A stretch of 64,000 bases of DNA, from the NCBI RefSeq assembly GCF_029813785.1, contig NZ_JARVKY010000015.1, forward strand, positions 62,001-126,000, read 5' to 3'. Position numbers and translations under genes: made by a program. The stretch comes from Streptomyces sp. DH41 (GTDB lineage Bacteria > Actinomycetota > Actinomycetes > Streptomycetales > Streptomycetaceae). The notes under the pieces are model-generated. The model was not told where the DNA came from. It saw only the letters and a program-made list of their open reading frames with translations, and did not search any database. Below are positions 26,154-34,914 of this stretch, piece after piece; within the stretch, counting starts at the first letter, position 1, and the number at the start of each line of letters is the position of its first letter.

Positions 26154-26696
26154 TCAGTCGAACAGCGGTTCCTGCTCTCCCTCCGCCGCCTTCCGTACCC
26201 GCTTGTTGCGCGCCCCCACGATCACCGTCGTGGCCGCGGCCGTCGCCGCGAACGCCACCGGGACCATCCAGTTCCGGTTGACGGTGTGGCCGAGCGCGTG
26301 GTCCAGGGAGAGGCGGCCCGGGCCCGTGACCGCGAGACCGACGGCCGTCAGACCGAGCGACGCCGCGTACTCGTAGCCGCCCGCCTGGGCGAAGAAGCCG
26401 TTCGGGGCGTGCACCGCCGCGGCGCCCGCCATCGCTCCGGCCGCCGCCGCACCCGCGGCCGGGGTGGCCAGGCCCAGCGCCAGCAGTGCCCCGCCGCCGG
26501 CCTCCGCGAGGCCCGCCGCGGTGGCACTGGCCCGGCCCGGCGCGTAGCCCATGGCCTCCATGGCCTGGCCGGTGCCCTCGATCCCGCCGCCGCCGAACCA
26601 GCCGAGCAGCTTCTGCGCGCCGTGCGCGGCCAGGACGCCGCCGGTACCCAGTCGGAGCAGCAGCAGCCCCAGATCACGCCGGTCAGAACAGTTCAC
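26154..26696 (-). CDS. DoxX family membrane protein
   Basis: A 180-aa integral membrane protein. LGLLLLRLGTGGVLAAHGAQKLLGWFGGGG is the standard DoxX first-helix region with the conserved AHGxQKL. Three more segments follow (about 60-77, 85-97, 112-122) and an extra C-terminal helix (about 145-160). In mycobacteria a DoxX protein joins a redox complex with SodA and SseA; this gene lacks those neighbours. GTG at 26696 has GAGGGAG at good spacing. Confidence 0.88.
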   Translation of the reverse strand: MNCSDRRDLGLLLLRLGTGGVLAAHGAQKLLGWFGGGGIEGTGQAMEAMGYAPGRASATAAGLAEAGGGALLALGLATPAAGAAAAGAMAGAAAVHAPNGFFAQAGGYEYAASLGLTAVGLAVTGPGRLSLDHALGHTVNRNWMVPVAFAATAAATTVIVGARNKRVRKAAEGEQEPLFD

Positions 26697-26853
26697 GTCG
26701 ACTCCCTCGCAGACAGCGGCGGCTCACCTCCCCACCGTCGCCCGCCCGCGTCGCGCGGGCCCGCTCCGGGCGCCGTTCGGGTGGCGGGCGGGGTGCTGGG
26801 CCGGGTGCTGGGCCGGGTGGCGGAGGTCCGGGGGCGGTGTGACCCTGGCCGGC

Positions 26854-27180
26854 ATGACCATTCAGACCACACGACTCAGCGACCCGGCCGTCCGCGCCTT
26901 CGTCGCCGCCGTCAACGCCCACGACCGCGAGGCCTTCCTCGGGCTGCTCGCGCCGGACGCCACCATGGCCGACGACGGGGACGACCGGGACCTCGCCCAG
27001 TGGATCGACCAGGAGATCTTCTCCTCCCACGGTCACATGGAGGTCGACAACGAGTCGAACGGCGGGCGGGCCCTCATCGCCCGCTACCGCAACGACACCT
27101 GGGGCGAGATGCGTACGCGGTGGAGCTTCACCGTGGACGAGGACGGGCGGATCGCGCGGTTCGAGACCGGGCAGGCGTAG
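26854..27180 (+). CDS. SnoaL/NTF2-like small protein
   Basis: A 108-aa protein with the cone-shaped NTF2-like fold pattern: a helix RAFVAAVNAHDREAFLGLL, then LAPDATMADDG and a C-terminal beta sheet TWGEMRTRWSFTVDEDGRIARFETGQA ending at the family-typical position. It may be an isomerase or ligand-binding protein; no catalytic residue identifies a reaction. It is divergent from DoxX. A duplicated gtgctgggccgg word (26792-26817) lies in the promoter gap. The start at 26854 is the only in-frame ATG near the domain start. Confidence 0.82.
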   Translation: MTIQTTRLSDPAVRAFVAAVNAHDREAFLGLLAPDATMADDGDDRDLAQWIDQEIFSSHGHMEVDNESNGGRALIARYRNDTWGEMRTRWSFTVDEDGRIARFETGQA

Positions 27181-27300
27181 CCCCACCCGCACGCCGGGCG
27201 TCCCGCCCCGCCCCGCCCCGCCCCGTCCGCTCCGGGCTGCTCCGCTGTGGTCTGCTCGGGCCTTGCCTTCGCGTGCGCTTCAATTCCTAGTGTCCCCGGC

Positions 27301-28296
27301 ATGGAAACGAACGGGACCACCAGAACCCTCGGCCGCAGCGGCATCGAGGTCAGCGCGCTCGGGTTCGGCTGCTGGGCGATCGGCGGGGAGTGGCAGGACG
27401 CCGAAGGGCATCCGCTCGGCTGGGGCCGCGTCGACGACGAGGAGTCCGTACGGGCGATCCGGCGCGCCCTCGACCTCGGCGTCACCTTCTTCGACACCGC
27501 CGATGTCTACGGCACCGGCCACAGCGAACGCCTGCTGGGCCGCGCCCTCGGCCGGCGACGGGACGACGTGGTCGTCGCCACCAAGTGGGGCAACGTCTTC
27601 GACCCGGACACCCGCACCCTCACCGGCGCCGACGACTCACCGGCGTACGCCCGCAAGGCGCTCACCGCGTCACTGGAGCGCCTGGGCACCGACCACGTCG
27701 ACCTCTACCAACTGCACCTCGGCGACACCGATCCCCGGCGTGCGGCGGAACTGCGCGACGTATGCGAGGAGTTCGTACGAGAGGGGCTCGTGCGCGCCTA
27801 CGCCTGGAGCACGGACGACCCCGAGCGCGCCGCCGTGTTCGCGACCGGGGAGCACTGCGCGGCCATGCAGCACCGGGCCAACGTGCTCCAGGACGCGCCC
27901 GAGATGATCGCCCTGTGCGAGGCCTCGGGACTGGCGAGCGTCAACCGCAGCCCGCTGGCCATGGGCCTGCTCAGCGGCCGGCACACTGGCGGCCGGGTCC
28001 TGGAGTCGGGGGACATCCGCAGCAGGCCGCCCGCCTGGCTGCCGGGGTTCGGGGACGGTGCCGGCGCCGACCCGCGGTGGGTGGCGCGGGTGGAGGCGCT
28101 CCGGGACGTCCTCACCGCGGACGGCCGTACGCCCGCCCAGGGCGCCCTGGCCTGGCTGTGGGCGCGCAGCCCGCGCACCGTGCCGATCCCCGGGTTCCGT
28201 TCCGTCGCGCAGGCCGAGGAGAACGCGGACGCGCTGGCCAAGGGGCCGCTCAGCGGTGAGCAGATGGCGGCCGTCGACAGCGTCCTGGGACGCTGA
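27301..28296 (+). CDS. Aldo/keto reductase
   Basis: A 331-aa NADPH-dependent oxidoreductase of the AKR superfamily. The tetrad is visible: Asp and Tyr in FFDTADVYGTGHSE, Lys in VVATKWGN and His in LYQLHLGD. The cofactor loop appears as PIPGFRSVAQAEENADAL near the C terminus. The length is normal. The start is ATG 27301 (METNGTTRTLGRSGIEVS), fitting the family N terminus, although the ribosome site is weak. It converges on the SDR gene with a bidirectional hairpin between. Confidence 0.92.
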   Translation: METNGTTRTLGRSGIEVSALGFGCWAIGGEWQDAEGHPLGWGRVDDEESVRAIRRALDLGVTFFDTADVYGTGHSERLLGRALGRRRDDVVVATKWGNVFDPDTRTLTGADDSPAYARKALTASLERLGTDHVDLYQLHLGDTDPRRAAELRDVCEEFVREGLVRAYAWSTDDPERAAVFATGEHCAAMQHRANVLQDAPEMIALCEASGLASVNRSPLAMGLLSGRHTGGRVLESGDIRSRPPAWLPGFGDGAGADPRWVARVEALRDVLTADGRTPAQGALAWLWARSPRTVPIPGFRSVAQAEENADALAKGPLSGEQMAAVDSVLGR

Positions 28297-28320
28297 ATCG
28301 GGCGGTGGTGATTGCGGCGG

Positions 28321-28388
28321 CCGTTCCGCCCACCGGGCGTGTCCCGCGGTCCTACGCGGGATCCACCGCACTCGGTGGGGCGGAACGG
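28321..28388. terminator. Bidirectional terminator between convergent genes
   Basis: CCGTTCCGCCCACCG (28321-28335) pairs with CGGTGGGGCGGAACGG (28373-28388) with a single bulge, enclosing an inner hairpin CCCGCG...CGCGGG. It lies between the aldo/keto reductase and SDR genes that end towards each other. Confidence 0.72.
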
Positions 28389-28409
28389 TGAGGGCGGCGC
28401 GTGGCGCCC

Positions 28410-29240
28410 TCAGCCCCGCCCCACGTACGGCATCGCCGTCGCCATGACCGTCGCGAACTGCACGTTCGCCTCCAGCGGCAGCTCCGCCATGTGCCGCACC
28501 GTGCGCGCCACGTCGGCGACGTCCATCACCGGCTCGGGTGCCGTCTCCCCGTCGGCCTGGAGCGCGCCGGTCCGCATGCCGGCCGTCATGGCGGTCGCCG
28601 CGTTGCCGATGTCGATCTGACCGACCGCGATGTTGTGGGGCCGGCCGTCCAGCGAGAGTGACTTGGTCAGGCCCGTCAGCGCGTGCTTCGTCGCCGTGTA
28701 GGCCACCGAGTGGGGGCGCGGGGTGTGGGCCGAGATCGAGCCGTTGTTGATGATCCGGCCGCCCTGCGGGTCCTGCTCCTTCATCCGCCGGTACGCCGCC
28801 TGCGCGCACAGGAACGCACCGTTGAGGTTGGTGTCCACCACGTGCCGCCACGCCTCGTAGGGCAGTTCCTCGACGGGCACACCGCCCGGGCCGAACGTCC
28901 CGGCGTTGTTGAACAGCAGGTCCAGCCGTCCGAAGTGGTCGCGTACGGCGGCGAACAGGGCGTCCACGTCCGCCGGTCGGGACACGTCGGCACGGACGGG
29001 GAGTGCCGTCGCGCTGCCCGGGGGTGCCAGGGCTGCCGTCTCCTCCAGCGTCTCGGGCCGTCGGCCGGCGAGAGCCACCGACCAGCCCGCCGCCAGCAGT
29101 TCGACGGCGACCGCCCGGCCGATGCCGGAACCGGCGCCCGTGACGACGGCGACGCGCGGCGCCCTTTCCTCGCCGGCGCGCGTCTCGCCGGAATGCTCCT
29201 GTCCGGCCTGTTCCTCGGCAGTGGTTCTCACGGTGTTCAT
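28410..29240 (-). CDS. Short-chain dehydrogenase/reductase
   Basis: A 276-aa classical SDR. An acidic N-terminal extension of about 28 residues precedes the Rossmann glycine motif VVTGAGSGIGRAVA. NNAGTFG, the catalytic Ser in NNGSISAHTPRP and YTATKHALTG (Tyr and Lys) follow. GGRIINNGS is conserved-type structure. The substrate is unknown. ATG at 29240 is the first in-frame start. Its promoter region overlaps the upstream region of the divergent phoD gene. Confidence 0.9.
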   Translation of the reverse strand: MNTVRTTAEEQAGQEHSGETRAGEERAPRVAVVTGAGSGIGRAVAVELLAAGWSVALAGRRPETLEETAALAPPGSATALPVRADVSRPADVDALFAAVRDHFGRLDLLFNNAGTFGPGGVPVEELPYEAWRHVVDTNLNGAFLCAQAAYRRMKEQDPQGGRIINNGSISAHTPRPHSVAYTATKHALTGLTKSLSLDGRPHNIAVGQIDIGNAATAMTAGMRTGALQADGETAPEPVMDVADVARTVRHMAELPLEANVQFATVMATAMPYVGRG

Positions 29241-29245
29241 GAGTC
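29224..29245 (+). promoter_or_regulatory. Possible PHO box upstream of phoD
   Basis: GTTCTCACGGT followed directly by GTTCATGAGTC forms two 11-bp direct repeat units beginning GTTC, similar to Streptomyces PhoP-binding repeats (GTTCACC-like). They overlap the start of the divergent SDR gene and lie about 130 bp before the phosphatase start. The match is partial. Confidence 0.35.
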
Positions 29246-29372
29246 GGCAGCGTACGCGTGGCGGATCATGCGGAACTCATCCTTCCGATGTGAGCTCGAC
29301 ATGTCCGCGCCAAGAGGTCGTCGTCCCCGGCCATTCGAATGCCCCTGGCAACCACCGCAAGGGGAGGAACGG

Positions 29373-31025
29373 ATGACACCCGCGAACCACCAGGCCCGGC
29401 CCCAGCCCTCGCACACCCCCGAACTCCGCGCCGCCGCCCGGAAACTGGGCCGCCGCCGCTTCCTGACCGTCACCGGCGCCGCCGCGGCGCTCGCCTTCTC
29501 CGTGAACCTGCCGGGCGCCGGCACCGCGAGCGCCGCCGAACTCGACGCGGCACAGCTCACCGACGACCCCTTCACGCTCGGCGTCGCCTCCGGCGACCCG
29601 CACCCCGGCTCCGTCCTGCTCTGGACGCGCCTGGCCCCCGTCCCGTACCAGGCCGACAGCGGACTGCCCGCCAAACGCGTCGACGTCGGCTGGGAACTGG
29701 CCCTGGACGAACGGTTCCGCCGCGTCGTCAGACGGGGCAGAACCACCGCCCACCCCGAGTTCCACCACACCGTCCACGTCGAGGTCGACCACCTCGCCCC
29801 CGGCCACGTCTACTACTACCGCTTCCGCGCCGGCCGCTGGGTCAGCCCGGCCGGCCGCACCCGCACCGCGCCCGCCGAGCGCAGCCGGGTGTCCGACCTC
29901 ACCTTCGGCCTGGTCTCCTGCCAGCGCTACGACCAGGGCTACTACACCGCGTACCGGCACCTCGCCCGGGAGGACGTGGACGTCGTCCTCCACCTCGGCG
30001 ACTACCTCTACGAGTACGCCGTCAACGACGTCGCCGGCTCCCGCGCCTACCCGGCCGGCACGCTGCCCGCCCTGTTCAACCGCGAGACGGTGACGCTGGA
30101 GGACTACCGACTGCGGTACGCCCTCTACAAGTCGGACCCCGACCTGCGGGCCGCGCACGCCGCGCACCCGTTCGTCGTCACCTGGGACGACCACGAGACC
30201 GAGAACAACTACGCCGGCGAGACGCCGGAGAACAGCGTTCCGCCGGAGGAGTTCCTCATCCGCCGGGCCGCCGCCTACCGTGCCTACTGGGAGAACATGC
30301 CGCTGCGCCGCCCGCACCTGCCCGACGGCGCCGACCTGCGGCTCTACCGCCGCCTGCACTGGGGCCGGCTGGCCCAGTTCGACGTGCTCGACACCCGGCA
30401 GTACCGCTCCAACCAGGCCTACGGCGACGGCTGGCAGTTCCCGGGGCCGGAGTCCGAGGACCCCTCGCGCACGCTGACCGGCGACGCCCAGGAACGCTGG
30501 CTGATCAACGGCTGGCACCGGTCGAACGCCCTGTGGAACGTGGTGCCCCAGCAGGTCACCTTCTCGCAGCGGTTCAACTCCACCGCCTCACCGTCCAAGG
30601 TCTCCATGGACTCCTGGGACGGCTACCCGGCCTCCCGCGAGCGGGTGCTGGCCGGCGCGCAGGCCGCCGGCGTCGAGAACCTGATGGTCCTCACCGGCGA
30701 CGTACACGTGCACTACGGCTTCGACATCAAGCGCGACTTCGACGACCCCGGCTCCCGGACCCTGGGCACCGAGATCGTCACCACCTCCGTCACGAGCGGC
30801 CGCGACGGCTCGGAGAAGCCGTCCAACTGGGACACGCTCATGGCCGCCAACCCGCACCTGAGGTTCTTCGACGGGCGGCGCGGCTACACGACGGTGTCGC
30901 TCGGCCGTGAGCTGGCGCGCGCCGACTTCAAGACGGTGTCCCATGTGACCACCGAGGGCGCGCCGCTCACGACCGCCGCGTCGTTCGTGACGGAGGTGGG
31001 GGAGCAGGGCCTCAAGCCGGCGTGA
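29373..31025 (+). CDS. phoD: Secreted alkaline phosphatase, PhoD family
   Basis: A 550-aa Tat-exported phosphodiesterase/phosphatase. The twin-arginine signal is GRRRFLTVTG followed by a hydrophobic stretch and SAAELDAAQ (cleavage about residue 55). The N-terminal Fn3-like domain starts FTLGVASGDPHPGSVLLWTRLAP. Metal-site motifs of PhoD are present: VSCQRYDQGYYTAYRHLA, LHLGDYLYEY, TWDDHETENNYAG and LTGDVHVHYG. It releases phosphate from organic phosphates outside the cell and is usually PhoR-PhoP induced. ATG 29373 follows GGGGAGGA. It overlaps the convergent oxidoreductase gene by 14 bp. Confidence 0.95.
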   Translation: MTPANHQARPQPSHTPELRAAARKLGRRRFLTVTGAAAALAFSVNLPGAGTASAAELDAAQLTDDPFTLGVASGDPHPGSVLLWTRLAPVPYQADSGLPAKRVDVGWELALDERFRRVVRRGRTTAHPEFHHTVHVEVDHLAPGHVYYYRFRAGRWVSPAGRTRTAPAERSRVSDLTFGLVSCQRYDQGYYTAYRHLAREDVDVVLHLGDYLYEYAVNDVAGSRAYPAGTLPALFNRETVTLEDYRLRYALYKSDPDLRAAHAAHPFVVTWDDHETENNYAGETPENSVPPEEFLIRRAAAYRAYWENMPLRRPHLPDGADLRLYRRLHWGRLAQFDVLDTRQYRSNQAYGDGWQFPGPESEDPSRTLTGDAQERWLINGWHRSNALWNVVPQQVTFSQRFNSTASPSKVSMDSWDGYPASRERVLAGAQAAGVENLMVLTGDVHVHYGFDIKRDFDDPGSRTLGTEIVTTSVTSGRDGSEKPSNWDTLMAANPHLRFFDGRRGYTTVSLGRELARADFKTVSHVTTEGAPLTTAASFVTEVGEQGLKPA

Positions 31026-32064
31026 CGACCGGCGCGCCCGTCTCTTCCGGGTGCTCGCCCGTTTCTCCCGGGTAGCGGACGCCGACGCGGTTCCGGATCG
31101 CGTCGAGCGTCCGCATCACGGCCAGGGTGCCGTCGAGCGGGACCAGCGGGGACTCGGTCTCACCGGCGCGCAGCGCGCGCATCACCTCCCGGGCCTCGTG
31201 CTGGAGGCTGTCCCGGGTGCCGTCGGCCGGGTCGGCGCGGAACTCCTCCGGCTCCTGGCCGTCCCGGTGCAGCACGAAGCGGTCCGGGAAGAAGAAGCCG
31301 TCCGGGACGTCGATACGGCCCTTGGAGCCCGTGATCGAGGCGGAGTTGGGCGTACCGCCGGTGATGGAGCAGTGCACCGAAGCGAGAGCGCCGCTCTCAT
31401 AAGAGAGCAGTGCACCTGTCTGGAGATCGACGCCCTCCTCCGAGAGCACTGCTCGCGCCGCGATGTCCGACGGCTCACCGAGCAGCAGCTGGGCGAACGA
31501 CACCGGGTAGACGCCCAGGTCGAGCAGCGCGCCGCCGCCCTGCGCCGGGTCCCGCAGCCGGTGCGCGGGAGGGAAGGGTCCGGCCAGTCCGAAGTCCGCC
31601 TGCAGACTGCGGACCTCGCCGATCGCACCGTCGTCGACCAGTGTCTTCAGCCGCCGCACCATCGGGTTGCAGTACATCCACATCGCTTCCATCAGGAAGC
31701 TGCCGCTCCGGCGGGCGAGCGCGACCAGTTCCTCCGCCTCGCGCGCGTTCAGCGTGAACGGCTTCTCGCACAGCACGTTCCGTCCCGCCTCCAGGCACAG
31801 GCCGGCGGCCGTCCGGTGCGCCGAGTGCGGGGTCGCGACGTACACCACGTCGACGTCCTCGTCCCGCGCCAGTGTCTCCCAGTCGCCGTAGGCCCGCGGT
31901 ATCCCGAACCGCTCCGCGAACTCCTTCGCCGAGGCCTCGGTCCGCGAGGCCACCGCCACGACCTCCGCGTCCGGCAGATCGACCAGATCCGCCGTGAACC
32001 TCGCCGCCATACCGCCGGTCGCCAGAATCCCCCAGCGCACCTTCTGCCCGCTCACCGCTGACAC
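31012..32064 (-). CDS. Gfo/Idh/MocA family oxidoreductase
   Basis: A 350-aa NAD(P)-dependent sugar-type dehydrogenase. The Rossmann start VRWGILATGGMAARFTADL, ATPHSAHRTAAGLCLEAGRN and the EKPF signature in VLCEKPFTLNAREAEEL are all clear, and the C-terminal domain has GGGALLDLGVYPVSFAQLLLG. The substrate is unknown. GTG at 32064 is used because it starts just before the Rossmann strand and follows a G-rich site; upstream frame sequence is Trp/Val-rich noise. It is divergent from the Bcr/CflA exporter and convergent with phoD. Confidence 0.9.
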   Translation of the reverse strand: MSAVSGQKVRWGILATGGMAARFTADLVDLPDAEVVAVASRTEASAKEFAERFGIPRAYGDWETLARDEDVDVVYVATPHSAHRTAAGLCLEAGRNVLCEKPFTLNAREAEELVALARRSGSFLMEAMWMYCNPMVRRLKTLVDDGAIGEVRSLQADFGLAGPFPPAHRLRDPAQGGGALLDLGVYPVSFAQLLLGEPSDIAARAVLSEEGVDLQTGALLSYESGALASVHCSITGGTPNSASITGSKGRIDVPDGFFFPDRFVLHRDGQEPEEFRADPADGTRDSLQHEAREVMRALRAGETESPLVPLDGTLAVMRTLDAIRNRVGVRYPGETGEHPEETGAPVVTPA

Positions 32065-32161
32065 CCTGCCCCACCCTCGCTCAGGTTCGTTCGAGTCTGT
32101 TCGTTCAAGTCCGTACGAGCTGAGAGCATAGGTGCCGGATCTGTCGAACAGGGAGGGGCAC

Positions 32162-33715
32162 ATGCCCGAGCGCGGGCCGTCCATACGGCGCACGCCGCAA
32201 CCGACCACCCACCAACCGGCCACCCAACAATCGGCCACGTCACCTCAGGCCACCCAACAACCGGCCACTCCGCAGCAGGCCACTCCGCAGCAGGCCACTC
32301 CACAACCGGTCGCCCCACAACCGCACACGCCCCGCGCGGCCGGACCGGAAACGGGACCGGCCGCCCGCTCGCTGCGCGCCACCCGCCGCACCAGCCTGCT
32401 CGTCACCCTCATCCTCGGCAGCCTGACCGCCACGCCGCCGCTGGCGCTGGACATGTACCTCCCCGCCCTCCCGGAGGTCACCCGGTCCCTGGGCGCGCCC
32501 GCCGCGACCGTCCAGCTCACGCTCACCGCCTGCCTGGCCGGCATGGCCCTCGGCCAGCTCGTCGTAGGACCGATGAGCGACAAGTGGGGCCGTCGCCGCC
32601 CGCTCCTGGCCGGCCTCGCCGCCTACGTCGTCGCCACCGTCCTGTGCGCGATCGCCCCCAACGTCGAACTCCTCATCGCCTTCCGGCTGGCGCAGGGGCT
32701 CGCGGGTGCCGCCGGGATAGTCATCGCCCGGGCGGTCGTCCGCGACCTCTACGACGGCATGGCCATGGCCCGCTTCTTCTCCACCCTCATGCTGATCTCC
32801 GGCGTCGCCCCCGTCGTCGCGCCGCTCATCGGCGGGCAGGTCCTGCGCATCACGGACTGGCGGGGCGTGTTCGTCGTGCTCACCGTGGTCGGGGTGGTGC
32901 TGGGCGTGACCGTCTGGGCCAAGCTGCCCGAGACGCTGCCGGCCGCCGAACGGCACGCCGGCGGCGTCGGCGACACCGTCCGCGCGATGCGCGGCCTGCT
33001 CGCCGACCGCGCCTTCACCGGGTACATGCTCGCGGGCGGCTTCACCTTCGCCGCGCTGTTCGCCTACGTCTCGGCGTCCCCGTTCGTCATCCAGGAGATC
33101 TACGGCGCCTCCCCGCAGATGTTCAGCCTGCTGTTCGGCGTCAACTCGATCGGCCTGATCGTCGTCGGACAGATCAACGGCAAGATCCTGGTCGGACGGG
33201 TCCGGCTGGACCGGGTGCTGGGCCTCGGCCTCCTGATCGTCATCGGCGCCGCGACCGCCCTGCTGCTGATGACGCTGGGCGTCTTCGGCGAGGTCGGCCT
33301 CGTGCCGGTCGCCGTCGCGCTGTTCGTGCTGATGTCCGCGATGGGCATCAGCATGCCCAACACCCAGGCGCTCGCCCTGATGCGGGTCAAGAAGTCCGCG
33401 GGGTCCGCCTCCGCGCTGCTCGGCACGTCCTCCTTCCTCATCGGCGCCGTCGCCTCCCCGCTCGTCGGGGTCGCGGGGGAGGACACCGCTCTTCCGATGG
33501 CCGTCGTCCAGCTTGTGGCGGCGCTGATCGCGCTCGCCTTCCTGGTGGGGATGTGCCGTCCTGCCGCGGGACGGGCGACAGCGCGTGCGACAGAAGGCAC
33601 GGCAGGCGGCACGACGGCAGGCACGGCAGGCGCGCCAGGCACGCCAGGAAGCGCGCCAGGAAGCGCGCCAGGAAGCACGGCAAGGCGTGCGGTCGGGGAG
33701 GGAGAGGAGCGCTGA
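32162..33715 (+). CDS. Bcr/CflA-type MFS drug exporter
   Basis: A 517-aa exporter. The transporter core resembles Bcr/CflA: ALDMYLPALPEVTRSLGA (12-TM family signature), GPMSDKWGRRRPLL (motif A) and NTQALALMRVKKSAGSASAL. The N terminus has a 55-residue Gln/Pro/Thr repeat tail (QATPQ copies), and the C terminus has Gly/Thr/Pro repeats (GTPGSAPGSAPG), both coded by tandem DNA repeats and probably disordered. GGGAGGGG precedes the ATG. The stop overlaps the next start as CTGA. Substrates may include drugs or metabolites. Confidence 0.88.
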   Translation: MPERGPSIRRTPQPTTHQPATQQSATSPQATQQPATPQQATPQQATPQPVAPQPHTPRAAGPETGPAARSLRATRRTSLLVTLILGSLTATPPLALDMYLPALPEVTRSLGAPAATVQLTLTACLAGMALGQLVVGPMSDKWGRRRPLLAGLAAYVVATVLCAIAPNVELLIAFRLAQGLAGAAGIVIARAVVRDLYDGMAMARFFSTLMLISGVAPVVAPLIGGQVLRITDWRGVFVVLTVVGVVLGVTVWAKLPETLPAAERHAGGVGDTVRAMRGLLADRAFTGYMLAGGFTFAALFAYVSASPFVIQEIYGASPQMFSLLFGVNSIGLIVVGQINGKILVGRVRLDRVLGLGLLIVIGAATALLLMTLGVFGEVGLVPVAVALFVLMSAMGISMPNTQALALMRVKKSAGSASALLGTSSFLIGAVASPLVGVAGEDTALPMAVVQLVAALIALAFLVGMCRPAAGRATARATEGTAGGTTAGTAGAPGTPGSAPGSAPGSTARRAVGEGEER

Positions 33716-34851
33716 GCACTCCGAGACTGCGCAGCGACACGCCGGAGCGGGCCGGACTCGACCCCGAGCAGCTCCGCCGTGTCGTCGAGGAGGTGCACGA
33801 CCTCACCACCGGCGAGCGTCCCTGGGCGGCGGGCGCCGTCGTGGCCGTCGGCCGCGGACCCGTGCTCGCCGTCGAGGAGGCGGCGGGCTGGGCCGTGCGC
33901 TACGCCTCCTACGACCCGCGCACCGACACGGGCGTGGAACTGCCCGCCGGCTCCCGGGTGCCGATGACCGTCGGTACGCCCTTCGACCTGGCGTCCCTCA
34001 CCAAGGTGTTCACGGCGGTCGCCGCCGTGCAGCAGATCGAACGGGGCACGCTCGGCATCGACGCCGAGGTCGGGGCGTATCTGCCGGACTTCCGGGCCGC
34101 TGCCGCGCACGGCGTCACGGTGCGGCAGCTGCTCACCCACACCTCCGGGCTGCGGCCCGAACTCCCGCTGTACGACTGCGCCGACGACGAGGACCGGCTG
34201 CGCCGGCTGCGCGCGGAGCCGCCGGTGGGGGTGCCTGGCACATACTGCTACTCGGACCTGAACATGCTGCTCCTCCAGCAGGTCCTGGAACGCATCACCG
34301 GCCGCGGCCTCGACGTCCTCGTCCACGACGGGATCACCCGGCCGCTGGGCATGGCGGCGACACACTTCGGGCCGTGCCCGGGTGCGGCGGCGACGGAGGA
34401 CCAGCGGCGACCGTGGGCCAAGGCGGACCGGGGGATGCTGCGGGGCGTCGTCCACGACGAGAACGCGTGGGCGCTGGGCGGGGTGGCCGGTCACGCGGGG
34501 CTGTTCTCGACGGGCCGGGACCTCGCCGTCTTCTGCCGGGCGCTGCTCGCGGGCGGCTCGTACGGGCCCGCGCGCATCCTCGGCCCCGACTTCGTGGAAC
34601 TGCTCCTGACCGAGCCGGGGCTCGGGTTCGCCCTCGACCAGCCGTGGTTCATGGGCGAGCTGGCGGGGCGCGGAGCGGCCGGACACACCGGCTTCACGGG
34701 CACGATGCTGGTCCTCGACCGGGCGACGGACACCTTCGCGGTCCTTCTCGCCAACACGGTCCATCCCCGTCGCCGCGCCCCGGACAGCCGGCCCCGGGCG
34801 GCGCTGGGGACGCGGGTGGCGCGGGCCGTGCGGGCGGTGCGGGAGAACTGA
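33712..34851 (+). CDS. Beta-lactamase-fold serine hydrolase
   Basis: A 379-aa class C beta-lactamase/DD-peptidase-like hydrolase. The SxxK motif is SLTKVF (in FDLASLTKVF), the YxN motif is YSDLNM, and a late HTGFTG takes the place of KTG. No signal peptide is visible, so it probably acts in the cytoplasm, as many Streptomyces esterase-like members do. The start is CTG at 33712 (STPRLRSDTPERAG), overlapping the MFS stop as CTGA with GGAGAGGAG upstream; no other in-frame start is available. This is the second CTG start in the window. Confidence 0.87.
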   Translation: MSTPRLRSDTPERAGLDPEQLRRVVEEVHDLTTGERPWAAGAVVAVGRGPVLAVEEAAGWAVRYASYDPRTDTGVELPAGSRVPMTVGTPFDLASLTKVFTAVAAVQQIERGTLGIDAEVGAYLPDFRAAAAHGVTVRQLLTHTSGLRPELPLYDCADDEDRLRRLRAEPPVGVPGTYCYSDLNMLLLQQVLERITGRGLDVLVHDGITRPLGMAATHFGPCPGAAATEDQRRPWAKADRGMLRGVVHDENAWALGGVAGHAGLFSTGRDLAVFCRALLAGGSYGPARILGPDFVELLLTEPGLGFALDQPWFMGELAGRGAAGHTGFTGTMLVLDRATDTFAVLLANTVHPRRRAPDSRPRAALGTRVARAVRAVREN

Positions 34852-34914
34852 GCGGGGCGCCCGCGGCATCCCGTACGCCGCCGGCCCACTCGGCCCGACC
34901 CGTAGAATCAGCGG

